From: Tissierella praeacuta_A
GTDB taxonomy: Bacteria > Bacillota > Clostridia > Tissierellales > Tissierellaceae
DNA length: 13,669 bases
Direction of reading: 5' to 3'
Assembly (NCBI RefSeq): GCF_040396155.1
Contig: NZ_JBEBOY010000059.1
Span: forward strand, 1 to 13,669
Position numbers and translations under genes: made by a program. The notes below the pieces were generated by a model. It did not search any database and was not told the DNA's origin. It was given only the letters and a program-made list of their open reading frames with translations. Below are positions 1-7,070 of the stretch, one piece after another; positions within the stretch are counted from its first letter, which is position 1; every line of letters begins with the position of its first letter.

Positions 1-94
1 GTTGAAATATTGAGAGTGTAGCATCATTATTGAATTGTGATGAATAATTCAGGTTATATATTATTTACCAGGAAAACATCTGAGAAATATAATT

Positions 95-1408
95 TTGCTT
101 ACTGCCAGTTTATTCTTCTATGCGTGGGGAGAACCTATTTATATACTGTTAATGTGTAGTTCTATAATTATTAATTACTTTATAGGAATGATTTTAGGTA
201 GAGATAATATTAGTAAAGAAAAAAGCAAATATTTCCTTATAATAAGTCTGGTATTCAATTTAGGTTGTCTTGCCTATTTTAAATATTTTGGCATGATAAT
301 AAGTACAATTTCATCAATTGGTAATTTGAACTTAAATTTGGGAATACCAGCACTTCCCTTAGGAATTTCATTTTATACATTTCAAACACTTTCTTATGTG
401 ATTGATGTATACAGTAGAAAAATAAAGCCACAGAAAAGTCTAATTAATTTTGCTCTCTACATTACTATGTTCCCACAATTAGTGGCTGGGCCTATTGTGA
501 ACTATGGAGATATTGAATCACAGTTAGCTAATAGAGATATGACATTTGATAAGTTTTATTCTGGAATACAGAGATTTTTATGCGGTCTGGCAAAAAAAGT
601 GCTTCTTGCCAATAATATAGGAATGTTATGGTCTGAAGTAAAAACTATGCCTAACATAGAAGTTTCCATGATTATGGCATGGGCTGGAATAATTGCTTTC
701 ACATTACAGATATATTTTGATTTTAGTGGCTATTCAGATATGGCTATAGGGCTAGGAAAAATGTTTGGATTTGATTTTAAAGAGAATTTCCAGTATCCAT
801 ATATTTCTCAAAGTATCTCAGAATTTTGGAGGAGATGGCATATATCTCTTGGATCATGGTTTAAGGAATATGTATATATTCCTCTTGGAGGAAGTCGTAG
901 AAGCAAGTGGAAATTGATACGAAATTTATTTATAGTATGGTTTCTTACAGGAATCTGGCATGGTGCAAATTGGAATTTTGTTTTATGGGGGATTTATTTT
1001 GGAATTTTAATATTAGTAGAAAAATTGTTTTTGGAAAAATGTATGTCAAAGTGGCCAAAGGCTGTACGCCATATGTATATGCTACTATTTGTTGTAATAG
1101 GATGGGTGTTTTTTGAATTTACTAATTTGACAGATACTCTTAATTATTTACGTATTATGTTTGGATTGGGAGAAAATACTTTTATAGATAATCAAGGAAT
1201 TGTAATGTTAAAGTCTTATGCAGTATTATATATTATCTGCATTATTGGAGCTACACCTTTACCAAAGAAATTTGTATCATTATTTCAAAAAAATCATTGG
1301 AAAATTTACAAATTAGCAGCAAACTTATACTATTATATGTTAATATTTTTATCAACAACATATATGGTTGCTTCAACCTATAACCCATTTATATATTTTA
1401 GATTTTAA
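95..1408 (+). CDS. MBOAT-family membrane O-acyltransferase (AlgI/DltB/PatA type), 5' end unclear
   Basis: A multi-pass membrane O-acyltransferase of the kind that transfers acyl (usually acetyl) groups to extracellular polysaccharide or cell-wall polymers. Numbering from the TTG at 95, it has a FPQLVAGPI block (about 126-134), FDFSGYSDMAIGLG (about 208-221), EFWRRWHISLGSWF (about 243-256) and TGIWHGANWNFVLWG, whose His289 is the conserved MBOAT histidine. The family normally has about 20-35 more residues at the N-terminus. The frame stays open upstream to position 44, and that stretch (ending LPGKHLRNIIL) still looks like the family, but it contains no ATG/GTG/TTG start with an RBS and a TGA lies at 41-43. 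The gene therefore either starts at the poorly supported TTG or has lost its true start. The AlgJ-like fragment 20 bp downstream is its usual partner. The family call is firm; the start is not. Confidence 0.85.
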   Translation: MLTASLFFYAWGEPIYILLMCSSIIINYFIGMILGRDNISKEKSKYFLIISLVFNLGCLAYFKYFGMIISTISSIGNLNLNLGIPALPLGISFYTFQTLSYVIDVYSRKIKPQKSLINFALYITMFPQLVAGPIVNYGDIESQLANRDMTFDKFYSGIQRFLCGLAKKVLLANNIGMLWSEVKTMPNIEVSMIMAWAGIIAFTLQIYFDFSGYSDMAIGLGKMFGFDFKENFQYPYISQSISEFWRRWHISLGSWFKEYVYIPLGGSRRSKWKLIRNLFIVWFLTGIWHGANWNFVLWGIYFGILILVEKLFLEKCMSKWPKAVRHMYMLLFVVIGWVFFEFTNLTDTLNYLRIMFGLGENTFIDNQGIVMLKSYAVLYIICIIGATPLPKKFVSLFQKNHWKIYKLAANLYYYMLIFLSTTYMVASTYNPFIYFRF

Positions 1409-1428
1409 TATGTAGGAGTGATGAGTTA

Positions 1429-1710
1429 ATGAATAACGATGAAGAATTTAATATTATAGATAAGGTACTATGTATGATTCCAATCTTGTTTATATTAACT
1501 ATGCTTATATTGCATTTAACTTTGCCAAAGAAAACTTTTTCAATAGAAGAAAAGCGTTACTTAATACAATGGCCTACTTTTCACGTTGAAGAAGTATTAA
1601 ATGGTACTTATGGTACTAAAGTTGAATCATATTTTTCAGATCAGTTTCCTTTTCGAGATTTTTGGGTTAAGATTCAAGAAGATACAAATCAGATTCTATT
1701 TAGAAATTGA
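1429..1710 (+). pseudogene. AlgJ/DHHW-type O-acetylation partner, N-terminal fragment only
   Basis: 93 residues with one membrane anchor (about 14-35), followed by KTFSIEEKRYLIQWP and FSDQFPFRDFWVKIQ. This is the start of the DHHW/AlgJ-like proteins that sit beside MBOAT acyltransferases in clostridia and supply the extracytoplasmic acetyl-transfer domain. The known proteins are several times longer, and their catalytic part is absent here. The reading frame ends at 1710 and the next kilobase shows no continuation. The start has a GTAGGAGTGATGAGTTA leader, a good RBS. Either it is a 3'-truncated pseudogene, or the MBOAT now works without a full partner. Family assignment rests on the membrane anchor, the FPFRDFW block and the gene order. 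Confidence 0.6.
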
Positions 1711-2167
1711 TTTGTATAACTTTAGTAGTTAGAGAGACCTTTATAAGTGATGACACTTAAGTAAATACTATAATAGATATATTTTGATTCAAACTATATT
1801 TTGAAATTAAAATATCATTAGCTCTATTTGTTATGTTTATTGTCACCTCAAGGCATATGGAAGTTGTAACCCTGTTTACAAGGAGTGAAGCGAGTTGTAA
1901 GTAGAAGTACGCCTCATGTCAGGAATGTCCAAGAGAAAGAGCATAGCGAAGTTCGATTGGAAACATTCTATGAATGAGAGTATAATTCTGATGACTCATT
2001 ACAGTTCGGGGGAGAAATCGTAGGGTTTGACCATAATATATAGTGGTTGAAGGATTATTTTGGGGTTGAAAATCAGTGGAAAAACATCGTTTTTAGGAGT
2101 GTTTTATAGATGACATGTGGTATTGGAGAGGTGACAAGGTGAAAATGAGAAAAGTAGAGTTTAAAAA
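1711..2167. other. Decayed intergenic DNA, no intact gene
   Basis: No convincing reading frame on either strand. The stretch 1850-2110 is richer in G and C than its surroundings and has several short self-complementary runs, so it looks more like the remnant of a structured RNA or mobile intron than a former protein gene. I could not match it to a group I or group II intron: no GUGYG 5' boundary and no domain V are recognisable. Confidence 0.4.
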
Positions 2168-2295
2168 ATGAGATTATTAGTTGTGATATTGGTAGATGAA
2201 CGATATAGTATTAATGAAGATTAGTAGAATTAGATGCAATATGTAGGGCATTAGATTGTCAACCGGGAGATATATTAGAATATATCGTAGACTAA
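2168..2295 (+). pseudogene. Remnant of a YozG-like XRE helix-turn-helix regulator
   Basis: The segment 2224-2292 reads VELDAICRALDCQPGDILEY and ends at TAA. This is the conserved C-terminal half of the small YozG-type Cro/C1 transcriptional regulators (typical ending LDAICKALDCQPGDILEY). Upstream, another frame reads up to SINED and then meets two TAG codons, so the gene is split by a frameshift and stops, and most of the helix-turn-helix is missing. Such regulators often sit beside small membrane proteins, which fits the remnant downstream. Confidence 0.6.
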
Positions 2296-2456
2296 TATAG
2301 ATATAGGGAACTAAACTCGTTAGAATTAAATACTGTTATTTAGATTAAGTGATATTTAAATTATGTACATTAGTTTATTTAAGAATAGGGGAAATATTTA
2401 ATTAAGTTTAACAATTAGACTATTAGCATTATTTATACTATTTAGGATTAATATTA

Positions 2457-2561
2457 GGAATTAAAAAAACAGAACAATTGTAATAGCTATTATTAATAGC
2501 TTGTATATTGTTAATAGATTTCGCACTGTTTTTAATGTTTATTTTAATACTTGCTATGTAG
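2457..2561 (+). pseudogene. Remnant of a small hydrophobic membrane protein
   Basis: The frame reads GIKKTEQL, two stop codons (2481-2486), then about 24 hydrophobic residues (LLIACILLIDFALFLMFILI and onwards) to a TAG at 2559. This looks like a transmembrane segment of a decayed gene, probably a partner of the HTH remnant just upstream. The family cannot be told. Confidence 0.35.
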
Positions 2562-2725
2562 TTAATTGATATTTATACCAAGTAGGTAAAAATTATTACA
2601 AATAAATGGTTAAGATCAAGTTGACAATATGGAAAATATATGTAATAATACATGAAAAGTGAGTATGCTTAAGCATTTATATGTGAGCGGCATAGGGATT
2701 ATGAAAGTCCTACACGAAAGCCTAT

Positions 2726-2770
2726 AACCCTTCGGAGTCACTCTTATGAGTGATTTTGTGAGGGTTTTTT
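2726..2770 (+). terminator. Strong intrinsic terminator with upstream leader hairpins
   Basis: AACCCT at 2726-2731 pairs with AGGGTT at 2761-2766, and TCACTC at 2738-2743 pairs with GAGTGA at 2748-2753 around a TTAT loop. Mostly G-T and A-T pairs join the two stems, so nearly the whole 41 nt folds as one hairpin, followed by a T run (2765-2770). It lies about 80 bp upstream of the GNAT start. Upstream, ATAGG (2692-2696) can pair with CCTAT (2721-2725), next to the terminator arm. It either ends transcription from the decayed region or works as a leader attenuator. Confidence 0.7.
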
Positions 2771-2848
2771 GTTATACAATGAAAACGGAATTTTTAGTTA
2801 TTAAGAATATTTTTAAAATATTTTGTTCTATTTTAAGGGGGAGTATTG

Positions 2849-3667
2849 ATGATTAGATTACTTACACAAGCTGATAAAAAAATTATTCTGGAATATCTTA
2901 AGAGAAGTGAAATTGAAACATCATTTTTATATGCTAATATTATTGAATTTGGTGTTGATAACAAAAAGGACGTAAGAAGATGTGCAGATTACTATGGATT
3001 CTTTAACGGACAGGTATTAAAAGGTATATTACCTTTTTATAATCTTGGTAGTTGTATACCTCACTACGAAGATACTGCTGCCGTGCCTTCTTTTGCAGAA
3101 ATAATGAAAGATAGAAGATTTGAATTTTTACTGGGTATGGAAAAGGTCATAAAGCCCTTATATGAAAAAATTAAAAGCTATAAAGAAGTTCAGGAATATG
3201 ATGAAAGTTCTTATTTTACAAACAGGAATTTTAAACCGTTTATATTAAATGGAGTAGATTTTATAAATGTAAATAGTTTAAGTGGTGAAGATATAGTTGG
3301 TTTTATCTTAGATGGTCATATAAATGGATTTAATCATGTTGTAACGAGGGAAGACATAAGAAAGACCTTAATACAAAGAGGAGAAGAAGAGGAATTTATT
3401 ATTGCAAAAAAGGACGGTAAAATGGTTGCACAAGCATGTGTGCAGACATATACATCACAGATTAACCAGATTGGTGGTGTATATACAATTGAAAATGAAA
3501 GAGGTAGAGGGTACTATAAAGCAGTTGTATCTGAAATGTGTAGTAGAATTATTGCAAAAAATAAAATACCAACTCTTTCTGTTAAAAAGAATAACATACC
3601 TGCTGTTAAAGCCTATACTGCATTGGGGTTTGAACACTATGATGATTACTTGATTGTGAGATTTTAA
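2849..3667 (+). CDS. GNAT-family N-acetyltransferase
   Basis: A 272-residue protein whose C-terminal half is a Gcn5-related acetyltransferase domain using acetyl-CoA. ENERGRGYYKAVV (about 215-227) is the acetyl-CoA pyrophosphate-binding loop region, and NNIPAVKAYTALGF (about 248-261) is the standard motif near the end of the fold. The N-terminal half (1-140) is probably a degenerate second GNAT-like domain; its substrate cannot be told. The ATG at 2849 is preferred over the TTG immediately before it because AAGGGGGAG ends at 2843. The gene is followed, about 100 bp later, by an MccF-like peptidase. In microcin C systems a GNAT domain (MccE) and MccF both detoxify the drug, so a joint role is possible but unproven. 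Confidence 0.8.
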   Translation: MIRLLTQADKKIILEYLKRSEIETSFLYANIIEFGVDNKKDVRRCADYYGFFNGQVLKGILPFYNLGSCIPHYEDTAAVPSFAEIMKDRRFEFLLGMEKVIKPLYEKIKSYKEVQEYDESSYFTNRNFKPFILNGVDFINVNSLSGEDIVGFILDGHINGFNHVVTREDIRKTLIQRGEEEEFIIAKKDGKMVAQACVQTYTSQINQIGGVYTIENERGRGYYKAVVSEMCSRIIAKNKIPTLSVKKNNIPAVKAYTALGFEHYDDYLIVRF

Positions 3668-3765
3668 GACTAGGTTTGGAGTATATTTACAAAATTAATC
3701 TTATTCGTAAGATATTATGAAATATAAATTGTTTATATAAAATAAATATAAGGGTAGGTGATAGT

Positions 3766-4806
3766 ATGTTGAATTTAATTAAACCTCAAAAACTAAATAA
3801 AGGCGATAAGGTTGCGACTGTCAGTCTTTCTTGGGGTGGTGCAGGTGACAAAGATTTAATATGGCGTTACGAGCAAGGGAAAAAAAGATTGGAAGAGGTC
3901 TTTGGTCTTGAGGTTGTTGAAATGCAAAATACTTTAAAAGGCACAGAGTATATTTACGCTCATCCCGAAAAACGTGCAGAGGATTTAATGCAAGCATTCA
4001 GCGATAAATCAATTAAGGGGATATTTTGTTGTATTGGTGGAAGTGATAGTATTAGGTTGTTACCTTATATTGATTTTGAGGTTATTAAAAATAACCCTAA
4101 AATTTTTATTGGATATTCAGATAGCACAATTACACACTATATGTGCTTAAAGGCAGGACTTTCAAGTTTTTATGGTGCTTCTATATTGGTAGATTTTGCA
4201 GAAAATGTAGCTATGTCTGACTATACAGTTAATTGGCTAAAAAAGACCTTATTTTCAACTGAGGTACTTGGAAATATTCCACAATCAGATAAATGGACAT
4301 CAGAAATTTTACCTTGGGAAATAAAAAATAAAGATACTCAAAGACGATTTAAACCAAATAATGGATATCAGCTTTTACAAGGAGAGAATATAGCTCGGGG
4401 AAGACTAATAGGTGGCTGTATAGAAGTGATGGAATTTATTAAAGGTACAGAGCTTTTTCCTAAAATAGATGATTTTGATAGTAGTATTTTATTTTTTGAA
4501 ACTTCAGAGGAAAAGCCAGAACCACATTATCTTGAATATTGGTTAAGAAACTATGGTGCGATGGGAGTTTTAGAAAGAGTTAATGGTATAATATTTGGGA
4601 AACCACAAGATGAGATGTATTTTGAAGAATACAAACATACTATTATTAAAGTATTAGCTGAGTATGGCAGAGCAGATTTACCCGTATTATATAATTTAAG
4701 CTTTGGACATTCTGAACCAAAGTTTTGTATCCCTTATGGAGCAATGGCCGAGATAAACTGCAAGCAAAAGACATTTTCAATATTAGAATCAGGTGTTATT
4801 GACTAA
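3766..4806 (+). CDS. S66 serine carboxypeptidase, MccF-like (microcin C immunity / LD-carboxypeptidase family)
   Basis: A 346-residue cytosolic S66 peptidase. The catalytic set is visible: the nucleophile Ser118 in IGYSDST, Glu245 in LFFETSEE and His315 in SFGHSEP. The length and the Ser118 position agree with MccF, which cleaves the amide bond in processed microcin C and similar aminoacyl nucleotides, rather than with the shorter peptidoglycan-recycling LdcA. The GGSDSIRLLPYIDFE block (91-105) is also typical. The start is supported by AGGGTAGGTG before the ATG. It is a full-length, apparently intact gene. Likely roles are detoxification of peptide-nucleotide antibiotics or of aberrant aminoacyl-adenylates; muropeptide cleavage is the alternative. 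Confidence 0.87.
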   Translation: MLNLIKPQKLNKGDKVATVSLSWGGAGDKDLIWRYEQGKKRLEEVFGLEVVEMQNTLKGTEYIYAHPEKRAEDLMQAFSDKSIKGIFCCIGGSDSIRLLPYIDFEVIKNNPKIFIGYSDSTITHYMCLKAGLSSFYGASILVDFAENVAMSDYTVNWLKKTLFSTEVLGNIPQSDKWTSEILPWEIKNKDTQRRFKPNNGYQLLQGENIARGRLIGGCIEVMEFIKGTELFPKIDDFDSSILFFETSEEKPEPHYLEYWLRNYGAMGVLERVNGIIFGKPQDEMYFEEYKHTIIKVLAEYGRADLPVLYNLSFGHSEPKFCIPYGAMAEINCKQKTFSILESGVID

Positions 4807-4921
4807 ATGATATGGGTATAATATGGTGACGTTGCTATAATATATATTTTATCTTTTGCTCATTCAATATGTTATAAATAGGCGAAGTATTATATGTAAA
4901 AGGAAATAAAATTAAAACTAT

Positions 4922-4960
4922 AAAAGTATTAGGATATTAAAGTCTTAATGCTTTTGTTTT
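4922..4960 (+). terminator. Probable intrinsic terminator after the MccF-like gene
   Basis: AAAAGTATTAGG (4922-4933) pairs with CTTAATGCTTTT (4944-4955) through about 12 bp including two G-T pairs, with a 10-nt loop and a GTTTTAT tail. It lies 115 bp after the stop codon. The stem is AT-rich, so strength is uncertain. Confidence 0.5.
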
Positions 4961-5007
4961 ATACAAATATAAAATTAAATATAGAAATTAAAGGACGAAG
5001 TTTAGAT

Positions 5008-5032
5008 TGAAGTGCAGCCTGTCAAGTAGACA
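5008..5032. repeat. Possible terminal inverted repeat of an IS3-family element
   Basis: The 25 bp starting TGAAGTGCA and ending AAGTAGACA resemble the right ends of IS3/IS150-type elements, which typically read TGAAGTG...AAGTGGACA. It lies upstream of, not downstream of, the transposase remnant, so it may belong to a second element. No matching left end was found. Confidence 0.35.
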
Positions 5033-5078
5033 ATGTAAATGAAATATTGGACTGAACTCCTCTTTTCAGAAGAATCCA

Positions 5079-5345
5079 CCTAAAGAAGGATTTATATGTC
5101 TAATGACTTATATGGATGTATATACTCGCAAGATTGTAGATTGGTCTATGGATAAAAATATGAGAGAGCAATTAGTAATCGATGCGTTAGAGTCCACTAT
5201 ATGGAATGAATCATCCAATGAAGGACTTGTTGTACATACAGATAGAGGATCTAGAGGTACCTAATTGAAGTTGAAAAACATGGTATTATTCAAAGCATGA
5301 GCGATGCTGGTAATCCTTATGACAATGGCATTATGGAATCCTTTA
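5079..5345 (+). pseudogene. IS3-family transposase (DDE, OrfB) remnant
   Basis: The first frame reads through MDVYTRKIVDWSMDKN to VVHTDRGSRGT, with the second catalytic aspartate in HTDRGS, then stops at 5262. A second frame from 5264 continues with KHGIIQSMSDAGNPYDNGIM and ESF, which carries the catalytic glutamate. A frameshift with a small deletion therefore separates the two, the N-terminal helix-turn-helix part is missing, and the 3' end is lost after ESF. It is not functional. Confidence 0.8.
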
Positions 5346-5488
5346 TCTTCTACAATCCCAGCATATTTCAATCCCTCTACTGACCATGGATCAAGTCCCA
5401 TATTAATAATAATCTCTTTTTCATACATAGAAAGAACTGAATGATAATGTTCTATAAAGAAGATTGGAGGAAAATTAATTGAATTCAA
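5338..5488 (-). other. Unidentified open frame fragment on the minus strand
   Basis: Directly after the transposase break, the minus strand reads an open, protein-like stretch including MYEKEIIINMGLDPWSVEGL and KYAGIVED. I do not recognise it. It has no RBS and overlaps the RBS of the plus-strand small ORF, so it is at best a gene fragment inserted with the mobile-element debris, and it may be chance. Confidence 0.2.
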
Positions 5489-5604
5489 AAACTATAGAAA
5501 CGCTCTCAATTAATACTGTTCGTGATAGTATCGTTGTTTCTGAATTTCTTGATCAATATATAGTGGACAACGATAAAGAGCAATCTTGGGTAACCGATCA
5601 ATAA
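5479..5604 (+). CDS. Small 41-residue ORF, possible peptide precursor or leader
   Basis: TTG start with GGAGG at 5466-5470, a suitable 8-nt spacing. The product begins MNSKTIETLSINTVRDSIV, continues with VSEFLDQYIVDNDKEQ and ends in SWVTDQ. It is acidic and has no signal peptide or membrane segment. It precedes a peptide-exporter ABC fragment and a hydrolase, so it could be the precursor of a modified peptide, but it lacks an obvious leader/core border such as GG and has no cysteines. It may instead be the start of a larger gene lost to rearrangement. The RBS is the main support. Confidence 0.4.
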   Translation: MNSKTIETLSINTVRDSIVVSEFLDQYIVDNDKEQSWVTDQ

Positions 5605-5663
5605 TCTCATGGATTTAAAAGTATCATGCAACATGAGATAATATCCCTATAAAATACTTTTAA
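5604..5663. repeat. Two interleaved inverted repeats
   Basis: ATCTCATG (5604-5611) is matched by CATGAGAT (5632-5639). TTAAAAGTAT (5615-5624) is matched by ATACTTTTAA (5654-5663), a perfect 10-bp pair. The 5' arm of the second lies in the loop of the first, so as RNA the two are mutually exclusive or a pseudoknot. They begin right at the stop codon of the small ORF and lie about 50 bp before the chimeric ORF. Confidence 0.5.
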
Positions 5664-5711
5664 TATTAACAAACAACTTTGTCAACATTAAAACAGCAGG
5701 GAGATGATAAT

Positions 5712-6101
5712 TTGACTACTATGAAAATTGAAAAACATGAAATGTTTAAGTCCCAATGGCTGGAAATCATAAAAAGATATAGTGGTAGCAGCAAGTCAAT
5801 AAGAGAGTGGTGCCGAGAAAAAAACATTTCAATAGGAAACTGGTTTGATGGTGGAATTCAACTATCTGGTGGACAATGGCAAAGGCTTGCCCTTACACGT
5901 GCATTAATTAAAGATGCTGAATTGCTGCTGTTTTATGAGCCTACTTCTATGTTAGATGATGAAGTTATGAAAAATTTTTTTCATAACTTAGACGATATAT
6001 GTAAAGATAAGTTCTGCATCATAATAACTCATAGAGATATCCTTAATGAGAAAATACAAAAAATAACATTACATGGAGGAAAGATAATTGAAGAATATTA
6101 A
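5712..6101 (+). pseudogene. Chimera: IS66 TnpA-like N-terminus fused to the end of an ABC exporter ATPase
   Basis: Residues 1-40 (KIEKHEMFKSQWLEIIKRYS, then SIREWCREKNIS) match the small TnpA accessory protein of IS66 elements. Residues 41-129 are the last third of an ABC exporter nucleotide-binding domain: GNWFDGGIQLSGGQWQRLAL contains the signature motif, Walker B reads LLLFYEPTS, and the H-loop is IIITHRD (His107). The WFDGGIQLSGGQWQR wording is typical of ABC exporters found with bacterially modified peptides. Walker A and the membrane domain are absent, and Walker B has Tyr75 where Asp is needed for magnesium, so it cannot work as an ATPase. The TTG at 5712 is chosen over the longer TTG at 5679 because AGGGAG lies 8 nt upstream. 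The fusion looks like an insertion-deletion event. Its end overlaps the next gene by 14 bp. Confidence 0.75.
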
Positions 6102-6990
6102 ACCAAAGGGTTATATACTTGTACATGAACATTTATTTAACCTCTATCCATATTCCAAAACAGAAGAGAATACTAAATATGCTTTGAAATTATTAGATAA
6201 GGTAGCAAAATATAATATAGATTATATTGTAGACTTAACCCCTTATGCTAGTTTAAATAAATACTTAGATATTATTGATAATTCTCCAATTGAAATTATA
6301 TGCTGCATAGGATTCTATTGTGGTCGTCAAGTGAAAGCAAGTGATAAAAGAAAAACTGTTGAAGAGCTATATCAAAGCCTAAGAAATAAATATATAAAAG
6401 GGATTAGTAATAGAAAAATTAAACCAGGGATAATAAAGATTGCAACTAACTCAAGAAACCAACTTAAAGATTATGAGTGTAGATTTATCAACGCAGCTAT
6501 TAAATTAAGTAATGAGTTCAATCTTCCTATTGCATTTCATTGCCCAAATAATACATATGATCATTTTTGTGAACTTTTAAAAATGGGTGTGAATCCTAGA
6601 TTACTAATGATATGTCATTATGAAAAACAATATAATAAACTTAGTAGTGAGCAATTTGTTTCAGAGGCGTTAACAATTGCAAATAGTGGAAGCTTTTTAC
6701 AGATAAATGATTTTGGTATGGTCCCAAAATCAAAGAAAACTAAAGCAATAATGAAGTTTGTTGAATCACTCATTATTGAAGGATACACAAAAAATGTATT
6801 ACTAAGTTCTGACTGTAATTGGAAGTGGACAAATGGTTCTCCTTGTTTAAACCAAGGTAATTTAAACTTAGGATACAACTATTTGTTTGAATACACAATC
6901 CCCCTATTACAATCCATAGGTATATCAGCCAGAGATATTACTAATATACTTCAAAATAACCCAAGAAGATTACTAAATATAATAAGCTAG
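6088..6990 (+). CDS. Phosphotriesterase-family metal-dependent hydrolase
   Basis: A 300-residue TIM-barrel amidohydrolase of the phosphotriesterase (PTE)-related family. The binuclear metal ligands are all in place: His13 and His15 in YILVHEHLF, the carboxylated-lysine candidate Lys117 in GIIKIAT, His151 in PIAFHCP, His177 in MICHYEK and Asp242 in LLSSDCN. Members mostly hydrolyse lactones or esters; the substrate here is unknown. The TTG start is supported by GGAGGA at 6075-6080, and it overlaps the ABC fragment, so translation was coupled to an exporter. That suggests it once modified or released an exported compound. It looks intact although its upstream partner is broken. Confidence 0.8.
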   Translation: MKNIKPKGYILVHEHLFNLYPYSKTEENTKYALKLLDKVAKYNIDYIVDLTPYASLNKYLDIIDNSPIEIICCIGFYCGRQVKASDKRKTVEELYQSLRNKYIKGISNRKIKPGIIKIATNSRNQLKDYECRFINAAIKLSNEFNLPIAFHCPNNTYDHFCELLKMGVNPRLLMICHYEKQYNKLSSEQFVSEALTIANSGSFLQINDFGMVPKSKKTKAIMKFVESLIIEGYTKNVLLSSDCNWKWTNGSPCLNQGNLNLGYNYLFEYTIPLLQSIGISARDITNILQNNPRRLLNIIS

Positions 6991-7001
6991 AGAGTGTTTA
7001 T

Positions 7002-7044
7002 TTTATAATTAAATTAACTCGTTGTGCTAGTTAAAAATTATAAA
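7002..7044. terminator. AT-rich hairpin after the hydrolase gene, possible terminator
   Basis: TTTATAATT (7002-7010) and TTAACT (7014-7019) pair with AGTTAA (7029-7034) and AATTATAAA (7036-7044), with a small internal loop. There is no clean T run after it on the plus strand, so it may be only a weak or bidirectional terminator. Confidence 0.35.
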
Positions 7045-7070
7045 TAGAAAAACTCCAGCAATTATGTTAA

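Noticed and set aside
2655..2770. T-box, preQ1 or other known riboswitch upstream of the GNAT gene
   Set aside because: The T-box AGGGTGGNACCGCG motif and the conserved blocks of the common riboswitch classes are absent; only hairpins and a terminator can be supported.
1850..2770. Group II intron or IStron remnant
   Set aside because: No GUGYG 5' boundary, recognisable domain V, reverse transcriptase or TnpB fragment was found, so structure alone is not enough.
5679..5711. Longer start for the TnpA-ABC chimera at 5679
   Set aside because: No RBS precedes it, whereas the TTG at 5712 has AGGGAG at a proper distance and the TnpA-like similarity begins after it.
6618..6878. Minus-strand open frame inside the hydrolase gene
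   Set aside because: It is an antisense frame of a gene with complete metal-ligand motifs on the plus strand.
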